Assembly (NCBI GenBank): GCA_028289455.1
Contig: JANQPN010000052.1
Location: 22,129 to 86,128 of the forward strand
Length of the DNA: 64,000 bases
Reading direction: 5' to 3'
Source: Wenzhouxiangellaceae bacterium
GTDB taxonomy: Bacteria > Pseudomonadota > Gammaproteobacteria > Xanthomonadales > Wenzhouxiangellaceae
Shown here one piece after another: positions 1 to 8,241 of this stretch. How positions within the stretch are numbered: position 1 is the stretch's first letter; each line of letters starts with the position of its first letter. A program made the position numbers and the translations under genes. A model generated the notes under the pieces. It was not told the DNA's origin. It searched no databases and saw only the letters and a list, made by a program, of their open reading frames with translations.

Positions 1-2706
1 TGATTTATAACGTGACAAACAATCCACTACCTGCGCTTGCCAGGCATTTGACCAGCTTTTTGCTTTTAGGGTTCGAAACTGTGTGGGGTCTAGGCGTGCA
101 ATATCGGTGTATGCCAAAGCGGCGCTTTTTACAGCATCAAGCATTTGCTCTAATTCTTCAGAATTGCTGACTGGAGAAGTATCAAAACCGAGAGGCCATG
201 TAATTTTAAGGGTATGTTTGCCCTTATAAAGCACATCTCTGGCGATGGCGTCACGTGCTGAAATCCCGTAAATAGATTTTTTGTGTAGTGCTTTTACAAA
301 GCTATTCAATTTATCTCGTTTTGTTTTTAGCACTTTTACAGAGTCAACCCATCCATCACTTTGGGCATTTTCACGTCTGTTTGTGGCAACTCTAAGTTGC
401 TCAAGAACAGCCTTTTTATTTGCTTTGTTACTATGTAATTCCAAGCACAAGTGATCTAGTCCCACTTTTTCTAAGCGTCTATAAACGACATTAAGGGCGG
501 CCATTTTCTCGGCAACAAATAATACTTTTCTACCAAGAGCTAGATTGTGGCAAATGATATTGGCGATTGTCTCTGATTTTCCTGTTCCAGGAGGTCCTTC
601 TAGAACAAAGTCTTGAGGTCTGCTCGAGGCTTCAACTGCAACTAGCTGGGAGCTATCACAGTTTAGTGGCGTGAATACCTTTTCAGGATCGATCTTATCG
701 TCTACTTCATCACGTAGTACAAAACTGGAATCTTGAACATAGGCATCTTGAGGATGATCAACAAGGTGTTTAACGAATGGGTTATCTTTTAGGTCATCAA
801 TCCTATCTTTTAAATCTTTCCACATTAGGTATTTCGCAAAAGAGAAAGATGCCAATACTAATTCTTCTAATACCTCAAATCCTGGCTGCTCAGCGATTGC
901 AGTTCGAATAGTATTCCACACTAGACTTACATCAACACCAGATTCATCTTCAGGTAATGAGTCTCTAAATTGGTTAAGATCTATGCTGTGCTCAGCATAA
1001 AGGAACTCAATTAGCGTCATATTAAAGATAGGGCTTTCATCAGGTAATTGGCGTACTTTAATAGGCGCTCTTGCGCTGCTTCTTGTCAGTTCTGCTGGAA
1101 TCAGGATCAAAGGAGCTCGGTATGATCGATCATCATCCGGGTTTTCTTTCCAGCGAAGCATGCCAAGTGCTAAATACAAGGTATTAGAGCCGCCTTCTTC
1201 TAAATCATTTTTTGCTTTTCTTAATAGGTTTACGGCATTCTGTTCGAGTTTTCTCCTCGACATATTCGCAATAAGAATATCTCTATTAAGCTGATCTATG
1301 GCGTACTCTCTATGAATATCAGAGCCGACTTGTAATCTAAAGGTTTCTTCACTACGTTCTTTGTCATTTAAAGGACTCTCTTCTGAAGACAAAAACCGGA
1401 ATGAAATGCCATCGGCTAAATTATCTTCCATGGAGCTAATATTAGGGCAATATAATTTAATAGCCACCGCCCGATCCTTTAGTGATAACAGTGAATTTCG
1501 TTTAGTAAGATCCAAGAGTTTTCGTTGCCACGAATCTATTCGAGTCTCTGGTGTTTCAATAATAACTTGCTCATCTGCTCTTACGGGTGGTAGAGGGGGA
1601 ATTATGGGTAAACTTAATTCTGTATCTGATTCAGAAACTTTCTCGTCAGGCTTTATTTCAATCGTATAAATAGGTTTGATTTTTCTAGATCGAGCCTGCT
1701 TGATATCAATCACATAAACAAAGTCTTCTTCTTTATCTTCGTTAATTAAGCTTCGAGCATACGTTTTGGATTGCTCAAAAGTAACTGGGGTATCATTGGT
1801 AACTAATGTGCTTTCAAATAATACTAGATCACGCGCATCAACACGTTTACGAAGGTCCATTGGATCATCGTTGGTTAATACTGGGAAATTTTCGTTAATG
1901 AGCCAGACACCAACAAATGCATGATCTTTACCAATAGCAACAACTGGATTTAACCCCATCAGCTCAAGGCAGCTGGCAAATAAAAGAGATATATCAAGGC
2001 AGGCGGCTATTTTGGAAGAACTGATATCAGATGCTAATCGTATGCGCTGTCCTTGCTTTGCAAAACCTTGAGGCGGAGTGACATAAGCTATTTTTTGAGA
2101 AAATATCACATTCCAAAGTGCTGCTGTCATCAAGTATGGCTTTTCTCTGGTGTTTGATTGATAGCCATCCACGCTTCTACCATGGCCACCGCTCTCCAGA
2201 ATTTCTGCTACCTGCCTTACCAATGATTCAACATATACACCATTTGGTTTTACAAATGCTGCTAGCAAATCAGGTTGACGGCTTTCTCCACCCCAAAAGT
2301 TGGCTGGAAGTACATCAATTGAAACTTCTTCAGTTGTTAAGTGTTCTTCAGGGTTATCAATCGATGAAACTGAAAGTGTGATTGAAATTTTAAGTTCTTC
2401 AGTTAACTTAAATAGGAAGTCATTTGGAGTATTAAGTGGGCGTTTTTGTAATGAAATCGTTTGCCCAGGTCGTATTTCATCAACAGGCCACTCTTCTGGT
2501 GCAAAAATTTCAGGTTCCGATGAAAGTTTAATAACTAGATTTTTTAGGGGAAGTTGGGTTTCTGGTAGATCGCCATGTAAGACTGGGTAGTGTAAACATA
2601 TTCTACGGAACAATGGGTAAGCGTTTTGCTGTGCAGCTAGGGAAAAAGTCGATATATGATCAACTTTAAGCTGGATTATAGGTTTCAATTCTATTTGAAC
2701 GCTCAT
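1..2706 (-). CDS. DUF4011-type superfamily 1 helicase with transglutaminase-like N-terminus (partial, C-terminus outside window)
   Basis: Reading leftward from the ATG at 2706, the frame stays open to the window edge (902 codons), so the C-terminus is missing. Residues 1-200 look like beta-rich, Ig-like sequence. Around 215-275 is a transglutaminase-like core with Cys236 (ACLDISLL) and His262 (KDHAFVGVW). From about 390 comes the DUF4011 signature (W393, QRKLLDLTKRNSLLSL). Residues 703-711 hold a helicase Walker A (GPPGTGKSE, Lys710), followed by VLFVAEKMAALNVVYRRL, typical of Upf1/Dna2-like SF1 helicases in this family. Members usually continue with the remaining helicase motifs and a Vsr/DUF3320-type nuclease domain; from memory, this is the single-gene 'Hhe' defence type of Gao et al. 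2020. The nuclease part cannot be seen here. The gene is AT-rich compared with the rest of the window, suggesting transfer. Family assignment is firm; the defence role is inferred. Confidence 0.85.
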   Translation of the reverse strand, partial: MSVQIELKPIIQLKVDHISTFSLAAQQNAYPLFRRICLHYPVLHGDLPETQLPLKNLVIKLSSEPEIFAPEEWPVDEIRPGQTISLQKRPLNTPNDFLFKLTEELKISITLSVSSIDNPEEHLTTEEVSIDVLPANFWGGESRQPDLLAAFVKPNGVYVESLVRQVAEILESGGHGRSVDGYQSNTREKPYLMTAALWNVIFSQKIAYVTPPQGFAKQGQRIRLASDISSSKIAACLDISLLFASCLELMGLNPVVAIGKDHAFVGVWLINENFPVLTNDDPMDLRKRVDARDLVLFESTLVTNDTPVTFEQSKTYARSLINEDKEEDFVYVIDIKQARSRKIKPIYTIEIKPDEKVSESDTELSLPIIPPLPPVRADEQVIIETPETRIDSWQRKLLDLTKRNSLLSLKDRAVAIKLYCPNISSMEDNLADGISFRFLSSEESPLNDKERSEETFRLQVGSDIHREYAIDQLNRDILIANMSRRKLEQNAVNLLRKAKNDLEEGGSNTLYLALGMLRWKENPDDDRSYRAPLILIPAELTRSSARAPIKVRQLPDESPIFNMTLIEFLYAEHSIDLNQFRDSLPEDESGVDVSLVWNTIRTAIAEQPGFEVLEELVLASFSFAKYLMWKDLKDRIDDLKDNPFVKHLVDHPQDAYVQDSSFVLRDEVDDKIDPEKVFTPLNCDSSQLVAVEASSRPQDFVLEGPPGTGKSETIANIICHNLALGRKVLFVAEKMAALNVVYRRLEKVGLDHLCLELHSNKANKKAVLEQLRVATNRRENAQSDGWVDSVKVLKTKRDKLNSFVKALHKKSIYGISARDAIARDVLYKGKHTLKITWPLGFDTSPVSNSEELEQMLDAVKSAALAYTDIARLDPTQFRTLKAKSWSNAWQAQVVDCLSRYKS

Positions 2707-2889
2707 GCTTTTCAACCATTTCTATTGTTTTTTTTGTTTTTAGAATACTTGTTAAAACTAAGGTGATCCAAAGGTAAAATCGATAACAATCAAATTAAGT
2801 AGCGATATCTATTTAGATTCGTAAGCCACCCTTTATTAACCCAATATCTAATAATTCCTTAGAGTATAAAACAGTCACCTAATGCAACA

Positions 2890-3327
2890 TTATCTAAACC
2901 CATCACCACGCTCCAGCCCAGTATCCAAATAATCCTCATACCGCCGACAAGCCTTCTCCATCTCCAGCTTAGACGTGTAATTGTCATACCGCTGATGCGT
3001 GGCCTTCCATTCCTCACAACTTTTGGATAAAAACTGCCCGGTTCTGCTGTCAGCCCGCTGCTGACGAGTCAGTAATTGTTGTTGTCGTGCTTTCTCAGTC
3101 AGGGCACGGCTGGAATCGGATAGCTGCTGTTGAAGATTGGCAGCGCCGGTGGTTAAGTGATTGGATAGTTCTTGGTTGAGTTCAATAAGCGCCTGCTCTG
3201 TCTGATACAGAGCAATTCTGGCAGTGATCCAATTGGACAGGAGATTACCGGCGGCGACGCCGACGATGATGACTATCAACAGCAGTAAATAATCGGTTTG
3301 CCCCGACTGTGAATGCCGGATCCCCAT
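2890..3327 (-). CDS. small membrane-anchored coiled-coil protein, unknown function
   Basis: This 145-residue protein is not recognised as a named family. One strong hydrophobic segment (about residues 13-33, YLLLLIVIIVGVAAGN) follows a short N-terminal tail. Residues about 40-100 are rich in Gln, Glu, Leu and Ala with heptad character (ALIELNQELSNHL, then LQQQLSDSSRALTEK), so a coiled coil is likely. The last 45 residues are charged and contain two cysteines. A purine-rich AGGGG sits just before the ATG at 3327. The gene is GC-richer than the helicase gene downstream of it, so it probably marks the edge of the native background. It could be an inner-membrane scaffold or a phage-spanin-like protein; nothing in the context decides. 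Confidence 0.65.
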   Translation of the reverse strand: MGIRHSQSGQTDYLLLLIVIIVGVAAGNLLSNWITARIALYQTEQALIELNQELSNHLTTGAANLQQQLSDSSRALTEKARQQQLLTRQQRADSRTGQFLSKSCEEWKATHQRYDNYTSKLEMEKACRRYEDYLDTGLERGDGFR

Positions 3328-3602
3328 TGCCCCTGTCCCTAGTTAGTTGATAACTACCTTATTACGAGTCTAATCACAGTGCAAATATGGCCAGCCCTTG
3401 GTCGTAAAAACCAGTATGCAATACGGAGTGATGCTATTAGTTTAGTAGCTGTAAGTTATTGTTATTTATTGACTCCCCAATAATTCAGATCGAATTCAGA
3501 TCAAATTCAGGCATTAACGATTGAGCCGTTCAGGCACAACCGGTATTCATATCAACCAATGATTGCGGAACCAAAGCATGTGACCACCATGGAGTTATTC
3601 AT

Positions 3603-4625
3603 ATGCAACACACAATCAGTAAAAAATCGTTTTCCACTTTCTGCAACTTGAAAGTGCTGCTTGGCATTGCCGCAACAGCGGTGCTGATCGCCTGTTCCGA
3701 CAGCAACCAGCTGGCACCGGTGTCGGATACCGCACCCAGTCAGGATGACAGGATTCTGAATGCCACTGGCCTGATGTCTGACGGCTCGCCGGTACCTCAG
3801 CATACAACCTCAACAATCACCACCAGTCAGGAACTGATATCCGATGGCTGGATTGGTGGAATGAGCATCGACAGCGAAGGCAATATCCTGACCGCCGATT
3901 TCGGCAGCCGCATCTGGAAGGTCAAACCCGACGGACAGACCGAACTGTTCAGCGGAGAGTTTGAAGAACCGTCCGGAAACCTGATGCTGGATAACGGCGA
4001 CATGCTGCAATGCGAATGGAGCAACAACAGCATTTACCGAATCACCCCGGATGGTCAGCGGACTCTGTTCAGCAATGCCAATCTGCATGGCCCGGTGGCG
4101 ATTATTCAGCGGCCGCAGGGGGATTTCATCGTAGCCAACTCAAAAGGTAAATACCTGGCCCGGATACCGGAGCAGGGCGGGGATGCGGATATTGTGCTGC
4201 AGCATGAGCAGATCACCCAACCCAACGGCCTGACCATCGATCCGGAAGGCAATATTTACATTGCCGATATCGACAGTGGTCACGTATTCAAATGGACACC
4301 GGAAGGTGATGTCAGCAGCATCGCTGAGCTGCCCGGTCGCAGCAATGCCCACCTGGTTTATGTCGATGGAATGATTTACGTCACCAAAATCTGGGACCAT
4401 GCGGTGTATATCGTGAATGCGAAAACCGGGGCCTACGGCATTGTTTCCGGCAACGGGATGGCCGGCTATGACGATGGCGCGACCGGTGTGGCGACAGTCG
4501 AGGAACCCAATGGAATTGCACTGGCCCGGGATGGCAGATCAATTCTCATCAACACCCACCGGGGCAGGATGGCGCGTGGCGCTCAGGCCAGAATTATTCT
4601 GCGGAGGATTGAGCCTGTCCGTTAA
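3603..4625 (+). CDS. NHL/SMP-30-like beta-propeller lipoprotein
   Basis: This 340-residue protein has a lipoprotein signal peptide ending in a lipobox (LIAC, Cys31), so it should be lipid-anchored in the cell envelope. The rest is built of six-bladed propeller repeats of the NHL/SMP-30 (gluconolactonase-like) type, for example QPNGLTIDPEGNIYIADIDS near residue 203 and the final EEPNGIALARDGRSILINTH. Enzymes of the SMP-30 family hydrolyse lactones with a bound divalent metal, but many envelope NHL proteins only bind ligands, so no substrate is assigned. A GGAG lies 8-10 bases before the ATG. The gene stands alone and is followed by a hairpin at 4652-4680 that serves the opposite-strand neighbour. 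Confidence 0.8.
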   Translation: MQHTISKKSFSTFCNLKVLLGIAATAVLIACSDSNQLAPVSDTAPSQDDRILNATGLMSDGSPVPQHTTSTITTSQELISDGWIGGMSIDSEGNILTADFGSRIWKVKPDGQTELFSGEFEEPSGNLMLDNGDMLQCEWSNNSIYRITPDGQRTLFSNANLHGPVAIIQRPQGDFIVANSKGKYLARIPEQGGDADIVLQHEQITQPNGLTIDPEGNIYIADIDSGHVFKWTPEGDVSSIAELPGRSNAHLVYVDGMIYVTKIWDHAVYIVNAKTGAYGIVSGNGMAGYDDGATGVATVEEPNGIALARDGRSILINTHRGRMARGAQARIILRRIEPVR

Positions 4626-4651
4626 TGCTTGTTATTTAAACAAATGAAAAA

Positions 4652-4680
4652 GCCATACCCCAGAGCGTTTGGGGTATGGC
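4652..4680 (-). terminator. Rho-independent terminator for the Cys-rich gene
   Basis: GCCATACCCC (4652-4661) and GGGGTATGGC (4671-4680) form a perfect 10-bp stem with a 9-nt loop. Read on the minus strand it is followed by TTTTTCATTTG, the expected T-rich tail, and lies 24 bases after the stop of the gene ending at 4704. It may also stop rightward readthrough from the lipoprotein gene, but no T-run follows in that direction. Confidence 0.8.
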
Positions 4681-4703
4681 GTTACACTGAAAGCTACGTG
4701 GCG

Positions 4704-5006
4704 TCAGCAATCATCTTTGTGTTTACACTCGTATTCATCCGGGCCGACCTGGCAGGCAATCTCCGGATAATCACACTCAGGAAAATCATCTTTTCTGTCT
4801 TGACCGGCGGTGCATTTTTCATAGTCGCGTTCACAGGCGGCAAAACAGCTTTCGCTGTTGGATGTGCCTTCGCAGCCACGCTCACATTTTGCAGCTTTTT
4901 CGCCGCAATCAGACCCCCTGGCGCATGGATCATCCGCAAACGCGGCAGTCGCCATGACCGAAAGAAGCAGTGAAAGAATAAGATGTGTTTTAAAGAATCG
5001 TTTCAT
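4704..5006 (-). CDS. exported cysteine-rich small protein
   Basis: This 100-residue protein begins with a clear Sec signal peptide (KRFFKTHLILSLLLSVMATAAFA, cleavage near residue 25). The mature part of about 75 residues contains 11 cysteines, mostly spaced as CX5-6C and CX3C pairs, with many charged residues. An odd cysteine count suggests either one free thiol or intermolecular pairing; metal binding is the alternative. A strong Shine-Dalgarno (AAAGGAGG) precedes the ATG at 5006, and a terminator follows at 4652-4680, so it is a self-contained transcription unit. I do not recognise the family. The opposite-strand frame over the same bases lacks a start signal and is taken as a shadow. Confidence 0.75.
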   Translation of the reverse strand: MKRFFKTHLILSLLLSVMATAAFADDPCARGSDCGEKAAKCERGCEGTSNSESCFAACERDYEKCTAGQDRKDDFPECDYPEIACQVGPDEYECKHKDDC

Positions 5007-5253
5007 TATTTCCTCCTTTCAAATAATGAGATTATTGAATTGCACATTCCAGAAGATCTGAAATGCCATATAACAGCGCTGAAGTTCCTTTGCTGAATAT
5101 TTCCCTTAGGCATTTTTCAGCGCCGTTGGTATTAATGGCGTAATGAATTGGCCGAAGTGCCAAAAAGATATTTGTGCAGTTGGTAGCGTCTGTCGACTCT
5201 TATCAATGGTGCTGACATAATTAGTGGGTGTCCCATTCCGATCTGGATCAAAC

Positions 5254-6000
5254 ATGAGTACCCACGCAGTTGCCGGCAAGCAGTGGACTGAAGAGGAATT
5301 GAGTACGCTCACGGTAGAGCACGGGTTTCGGTTAAGAGGGTTGGAAGCAACTCGTCTGGACACTTTTATAGATGCCGCATTTGCCTTTGTGCTGACTATC
5401 CTGGTCATATCGTTTGACGACATTCCATCGGACTATCAGGAAATGCTGACGGCGGTTAAGCGTATTCCGGGTTTTGCAGCCAGTTTTGCCGTATTGATGA
5501 TGTTCTGGCTGCAGCACAGAACCTGGAGCCGCCGTTACGGCATGGAAAACCCCAGAACGATTTTCTTCAGCCTCACCTTAATATTTGTGATGCTGGTGTA
5601 TGTCTACCCACTGAGAATGATCTTTGAAGGGTTGTTCGACAGTATCTCCGGTGGATTCCTGTCTACCAGTTATCAGATCAATACCTACAGTGAGATTCGA
5701 CTGATTTTTGTATCGTATTCAGTCGGTTTTCTTGCTCTGTCGCTGCTGATCAGTCAGCTGCTTCGAGAGACATTACGCAATGCCGGGAAACTGGCCTTGA
5801 ACCAGTTTGAGCTGCGCAAAACCAGAGCAGGCATGCAGGTGTGGACTATCGCAGCGGGGTTCGCGTGTTTTTCGATACTGATAGCGCTGGTGTTTCCGGA
5901 TCCCCTGGTGGTGCTGGCCGGGCATATGTACTTCTTATTGATTCCCGCGATGTTTCTGCCGGGGTATCTGGATAAGCGCCGGCATGCGGCGAGCGGATAG
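5254..6000 (+). CDS. TMEM175/DUF1211-family membrane protein, possible potassium channel
   Basis: About 248 residues with six predicted membrane helices. Helix 1 carries the TMEM175 signature in a variant form (RLDTFIDAAFAFVLTIL, usually RxxxFSD). Helix 2 has the FWLQH element typical of the family. Bacterial TMEM175 proteins are potassium-permeable channels formed by four six-helix subunits, and this length fits one such subunit. The Ser of the usual FSD motif is Ile here, so conduction properties could differ. A GTG at 5224 in the same frame would add ten residues; I prefer the ATG at 5254 because the protein then begins closer to known family N-termini. The neighbours give no functional clue. 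Confidence 0.8.
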   Translation: MSTHAVAGKQWTEEELSTLTVEHGFRLRGLEATRLDTFIDAAFAFVLTILVISFDDIPSDYQEMLTAVKRIPGFAASFAVLMMFWLQHRTWSRRYGMENPRTIFFSLTLIFVMLVYVYPLRMIFEGLFDSISGGFLSTSYQINTYSEIRLIFVSYSVGFLALSLLISQLLRETLRNAGKLALNQFELRKTRAGMQVWTIAAGFACFSILIALVFPDPLVVLAGHMYFLLIPAMFLPGYLDKRRHAASG

Positions 6001-6061
6001 CACAATAATCTGCGGGCAGAGCTGCAGGTTATAATCAGGTTTTTTACCACAGGGGGATAAC

Positions 6062-6922
6062 ATGGTTGATACCACTTTCAAACCACGCATTAATGCCTAT
6101 TGGATCGGCTGGACGGCGGAATCCGGTCAGGCTTATCCGCAATTACAAAACCTGCCGGCCTATATTGATGCGGTCACCATGGCTTTCGGGCTGGTGCAGG
6201 GCGGCAAACTGCAGACGACCTGTGCGAATGTTCAGTGCCCTGACGGCCAGCCTGCGCAGGGCGCCACCTGCCTTTGTGATACCGCTGTGGACCCTACCCA
6301 CACCCGCGAAAATCTGAAAAGCTGGATCAAAAATGCCAAACAGCAAAGCGGCGCAAAATTTCTTTTGTCGATTGGCGGTGCAGCATTTTGTGACTGGAAT
6401 TCAATCAATAACCCGGCGTTGCCTGAAGCCCAGCGGGTAGCGGCTTTTGTGAATAGTGTTACCACTGAACTGGCACTGTGGAACGATAACGGCATTGTAT
6501 TTGACGGTCTGGATATTGATTATGAATACCCTGATAAATGCGGCAGCATTCTAGATTCAGGCACAACAGTAACCATAGAAAACATTATCCGTGCACTCGC
6601 TGAGGCGTTGCCATCGGATGCCATTATCAGCACACCCATTTATGGCGGTTCGCCATCTGACCTGCTCAACAGTCTGGGTAATCTGAAAGACTGCATCAGT
6701 TATGCGGCCAGCATGGGTTACGGCTGCGATATGTATTTTTACAACCAGTATGTTGATCAGGTGAACATGCTGGCCATGGGATTCAATGCACAAAGCGGCA
6801 GTGGTTCGGTTGACAGCTGCCTGCAGCAGAATCCGTCACTGGCCAACGGCATGCTGTGGAACCTGGGTAATACGGACACAGTTGCCTGTCTGGAAGCGCT
6901 GAATAATAATCTGCCCAAATAA
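6062..6922 (+). CDS. GH18-family glycoside hydrolase (chitinase-like), no signal peptide
   Basis: This 286-residue protein shows the glycoside hydrolase 18 barrel. Strand 3 carries LLSIGG (101-106). Strand 4 carries the catalytic DGLDIDYEYP with Asp148, Asp151, Asp153 and the acid/base Glu155. Later come MYFYNQY and GMLWNL, matching the usual QFYN and C-terminal Trp elements. The full DxxDxDxE motif predicts activity on beta-1,4-N-acetylglucosamine polymers (chitin or related). About ten cysteines are present, yet there is no N-terminal signal peptide. A strong AGGGGG precedes the ATG at 6062 and no alternative upstream start was found. A terminator-like hairpin follows at 6952-6979. The lack of a leader means either a non-classical export route or an intracellular role. 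Confidence 0.85.
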   Translation: MVDTTFKPRINAYWIGWTAESGQAYPQLQNLPAYIDAVTMAFGLVQGGKLQTTCANVQCPDGQPAQGATCLCDTAVDPTHTRENLKSWIKNAKQQSGAKFLLSIGGAAFCDWNSINNPALPEAQRVAAFVNSVTTELALWNDNGIVFDGLDIDYEYPDKCGSILDSGTTVTIENIIRALAEALPSDAIISTPIYGGSPSDLLNSLGNLKDCISYAASMGYGCDMYFYNQYVDQVNMLAMGFNAQSGSGSVDSCLQQNPSLANGMLWNLGNTDTVACLEALNNNLPK

Positions 6923-6951
6923 TAGGATTGCCTGACTTATAGCTGTGGAAA

Positions 6952-6979
6952 TGGCGCAGCATGGTTGCAAGCTGCGCCA
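6952..6979 (+). terminator. terminator-like hairpin after the GH18 gene
   Basis: TGGCGCAGC (6952-6960) pairs perfectly with GCTGCGCCA (6971-6979) across a 10-nt loop, followed by AATCTTTATAT. It lies 30 bases after the GH18 stop codon and 51 bases before the ArsR-type gene, so it should separate the two transcription units. Confidence 0.6.
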
Positions 6980-7030
6980 AATCTTTATATGCCTTGACTG
7001 GAATATGCCTGAAATGGCATATTAATAAGC

Positions 7031-7339
7031 ATGATGACCTGTTTCGAATTATTGGCTGATCCCGGGCGCCGTTCCCTGCTGGACGAATTGCGCAAAGGTG
7101 AACAATCCGTTGGTACGCTGGCTAAACAGCTGAAGGTGAATCAGCCGGCGATGTCCAAACAGCTCAAAACACTGCGAGAGGCTGGCCTGGTGGCTGTGCG
7201 GATTGATGCGCAGCGAAGGATTTACCGGCTGAACCCCGAGGGGCTGCGTGAAGTGGACGACTGGCTGGCGCCTTACCGGGCATTCTGGGAGCAGCGTCTG
7301 GATGCTATGGAACGAACGCTTGAATCGCTGGAGGATTGA
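7031..7339 (+). CDS. ArsR-family winged-helix transcriptional regulator
   Basis: This 102-residue protein is a single winged-helix domain. The N-terminal FELLADPGRRSLLDELRKGE is the usual ArsR first helix. The HTH lies around residues 27-55 (VGTLAKQLKVNQPAMSKQLK), and the wing around 55-68 (VRIDAQRRIYRLN). No CxC-type metal site is present, so it belongs to the large non-metal group that pairs with AHSA1/SRPBCC genes. Its stop codon is one base from the ATG of the AHSA1 gene at 7341, so the two are co-transcribed and probably translationally coupled. It most likely represses its own operon. Two tandem ATG codons (7031, 7034) are both possible starts. Confidence 0.88.
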   Translation: MMTCFELLADPGRRSLLDELRKGEQSVGTLAKQLKVNQPAMSKQLKTLREAGLVAVRIDAQRRIYRLNPEGLREVDDWLAPYRAFWEQRLDAMERTLESLED

Positions 7340-7340
7340 G

Positions 7341-7889
7341 ATGGACGCAACGTTCACCAGAAAAGACACCCAATACACGCTGCTGTTTCAGCGCAGCCTG
7401 CCGCACCCGCCGGAAAAAGTGTGGCGCGTGCTGACGGAGCGCAAGCTGTTGCGCCAGTGGTTTCCCTGCGACATTGAAGGCGAGTGGGAAGCGGGGGCGT
7501 CATTGCGGTTCACATTTCTGAATGGAGAAGGGGACGATCTGCCGGAAGAGCAGATGCTGGGTAAAGTGCTGGTGGTTGATCCCCCCAGATTGCTTGAGTT
7601 CAGCTGGGGTGATCACATTATTCGCTGCCGGGTGGAGGCGGAAGGTGAGGGCAGTAAGCTGATCTTCTCCGACAGTTTCGACGACGCAGCCTGGGGTGCG
7701 CGCAATGCTGCAGGCTGGGAGTCCTGCCTGGAGAATCTGGATCTGATTCTGGACGGTGCCGAAGCAGTAAAGTTTGTGGTGGAAACCTGGCTGGAGAGGT
7801 TCGAGTATTATCGGAGTAAGTTTGAACCGCAGGCAGGCCCGCAGATGGGCATGCCGGAGAATTATCCGGATGCGGATAAAGCTGACTGA
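7341..7889 (+). CDS. AHSA1/SRPBCC-domain protein
   Basis: This 182-residue protein has the SRPBCC (START-like) fold of the AHSA1 family: N-terminal FQRSLPHPPEKVWRVLTE, then LLRQWFPCDIEGEWEAG, a central LLEFSWGDH, and the C-terminal helix GWESCLENLDLILDG. These proteins bind hydrophobic ligands in a central cavity; ArsR-linked members are often of unknown substrate. The start at 7341 lies immediately after the regulator's TGA and gives the family-typical length; an in-frame start further upstream would overlap the regulator. After its stop the rightward reading ends, and the displaced symporter fragment begins on the other strand 20 bases later. Confidence 0.87.
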   Translation: MDATFTRKDTQYTLLFQRSLPHPPEKVWRVLTERKLLRQWFPCDIEGEWEAGASLRFTFLNGEGDDLPEEQMLGKVLVVDPPRLLEFSWGDHIIRCRVEAEGEGSKLIFSDSFDDAAWGARNAAGWESCLENLDLILDGAEAVKFVVETWLERFEYYRSKFEPQAGPQMGMPENYPDADKAD

Positions 7890-7908
7890 ATCGGTATCTC
7901 TGGTTGGC

Positions 7909-8076
7909 TTATTCCAGGCTGTCTGAAACTGCTGCGGGTCTGTGGAGCCTGCTGGTCAGGGCAGCAATGCCATAAATCAAAAAACCGGTGAGCATGCCGG
8001 GTGCGCCTTCATACACTTGCTGGTTCAATCCGTACCAGCGCCACAGCAGGGCAACCGCAAGCCCGCAAACCATCAT
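7909..8076 (-). pseudogene. displaced 3' end of a sodium:solute symporter gene
   Basis: Fifty-five codons on the minus strand, from ATG 8076 to the TAA at 7909-7911, reproduce the last part of the symporter encoded at 10723-12120. They share ALLWRWYGLNQQVYEGAPG and MLTGFLIY, then continue with a different tail (GIAALTSRLHRPAAVSDSLE). An in-frame TAA lies three codons upstream of the paired ATGs, and the sequence beyond is unrelated AT-rich DNA, so this is a severed C-terminus rather than a gene. It sits next to the ArsR/AHSA1 pair and may be the original end of the symporter gene before the 8079-10757 segment arrived. Confidence 0.85.
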
Positions 8077-8078
8077 GA
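7971..8078. repeat. 108-bp direct repeat, left copy
   Basis: These 108 bases match 10758-10865 in the same orientation with 9 mismatches by my alignment (about 92% identity) and no gaps. Nearly all the differences fall at third codon positions of the symporter reading frame. Identity stops abruptly at both ends. The pair brackets 2679 bases of AT-rich DNA carrying the wHTH-KAP gene. Confidence 0.9.
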
Positions 8079-8241
8079 ATTGTTATGCAAAGATAGGTGA
8101 CACTGGTTGATAAAACACAACAAAAGCCATAATAGCGGTGATGATTGTGAATGTGATCAGTTACTAGATACCGTAAAGCTCTTAACGAAAAATAGGATCT
8201 AGAAGATATTGCTGGAGAATCAGATAGACTTTTGAAAGTCG

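Noticed and set aside
3480..3520. Short iterations of AATTCAGATC upstream of the lipoprotein gene
   Set aside because: Three imperfect copies of about ten bases in an AT-rich gap; too short and loose to support a regulatory claim.
4629..4973. Open frame on the plus strand opposite the Cys-rich gene
   Set aside because: It lacks a convincing ribosome-binding site, starts in the terminator hairpin of the opposite gene, and the minus-strand frame has a signal peptide, a strong Shine-Dalgarno and its own terminator.
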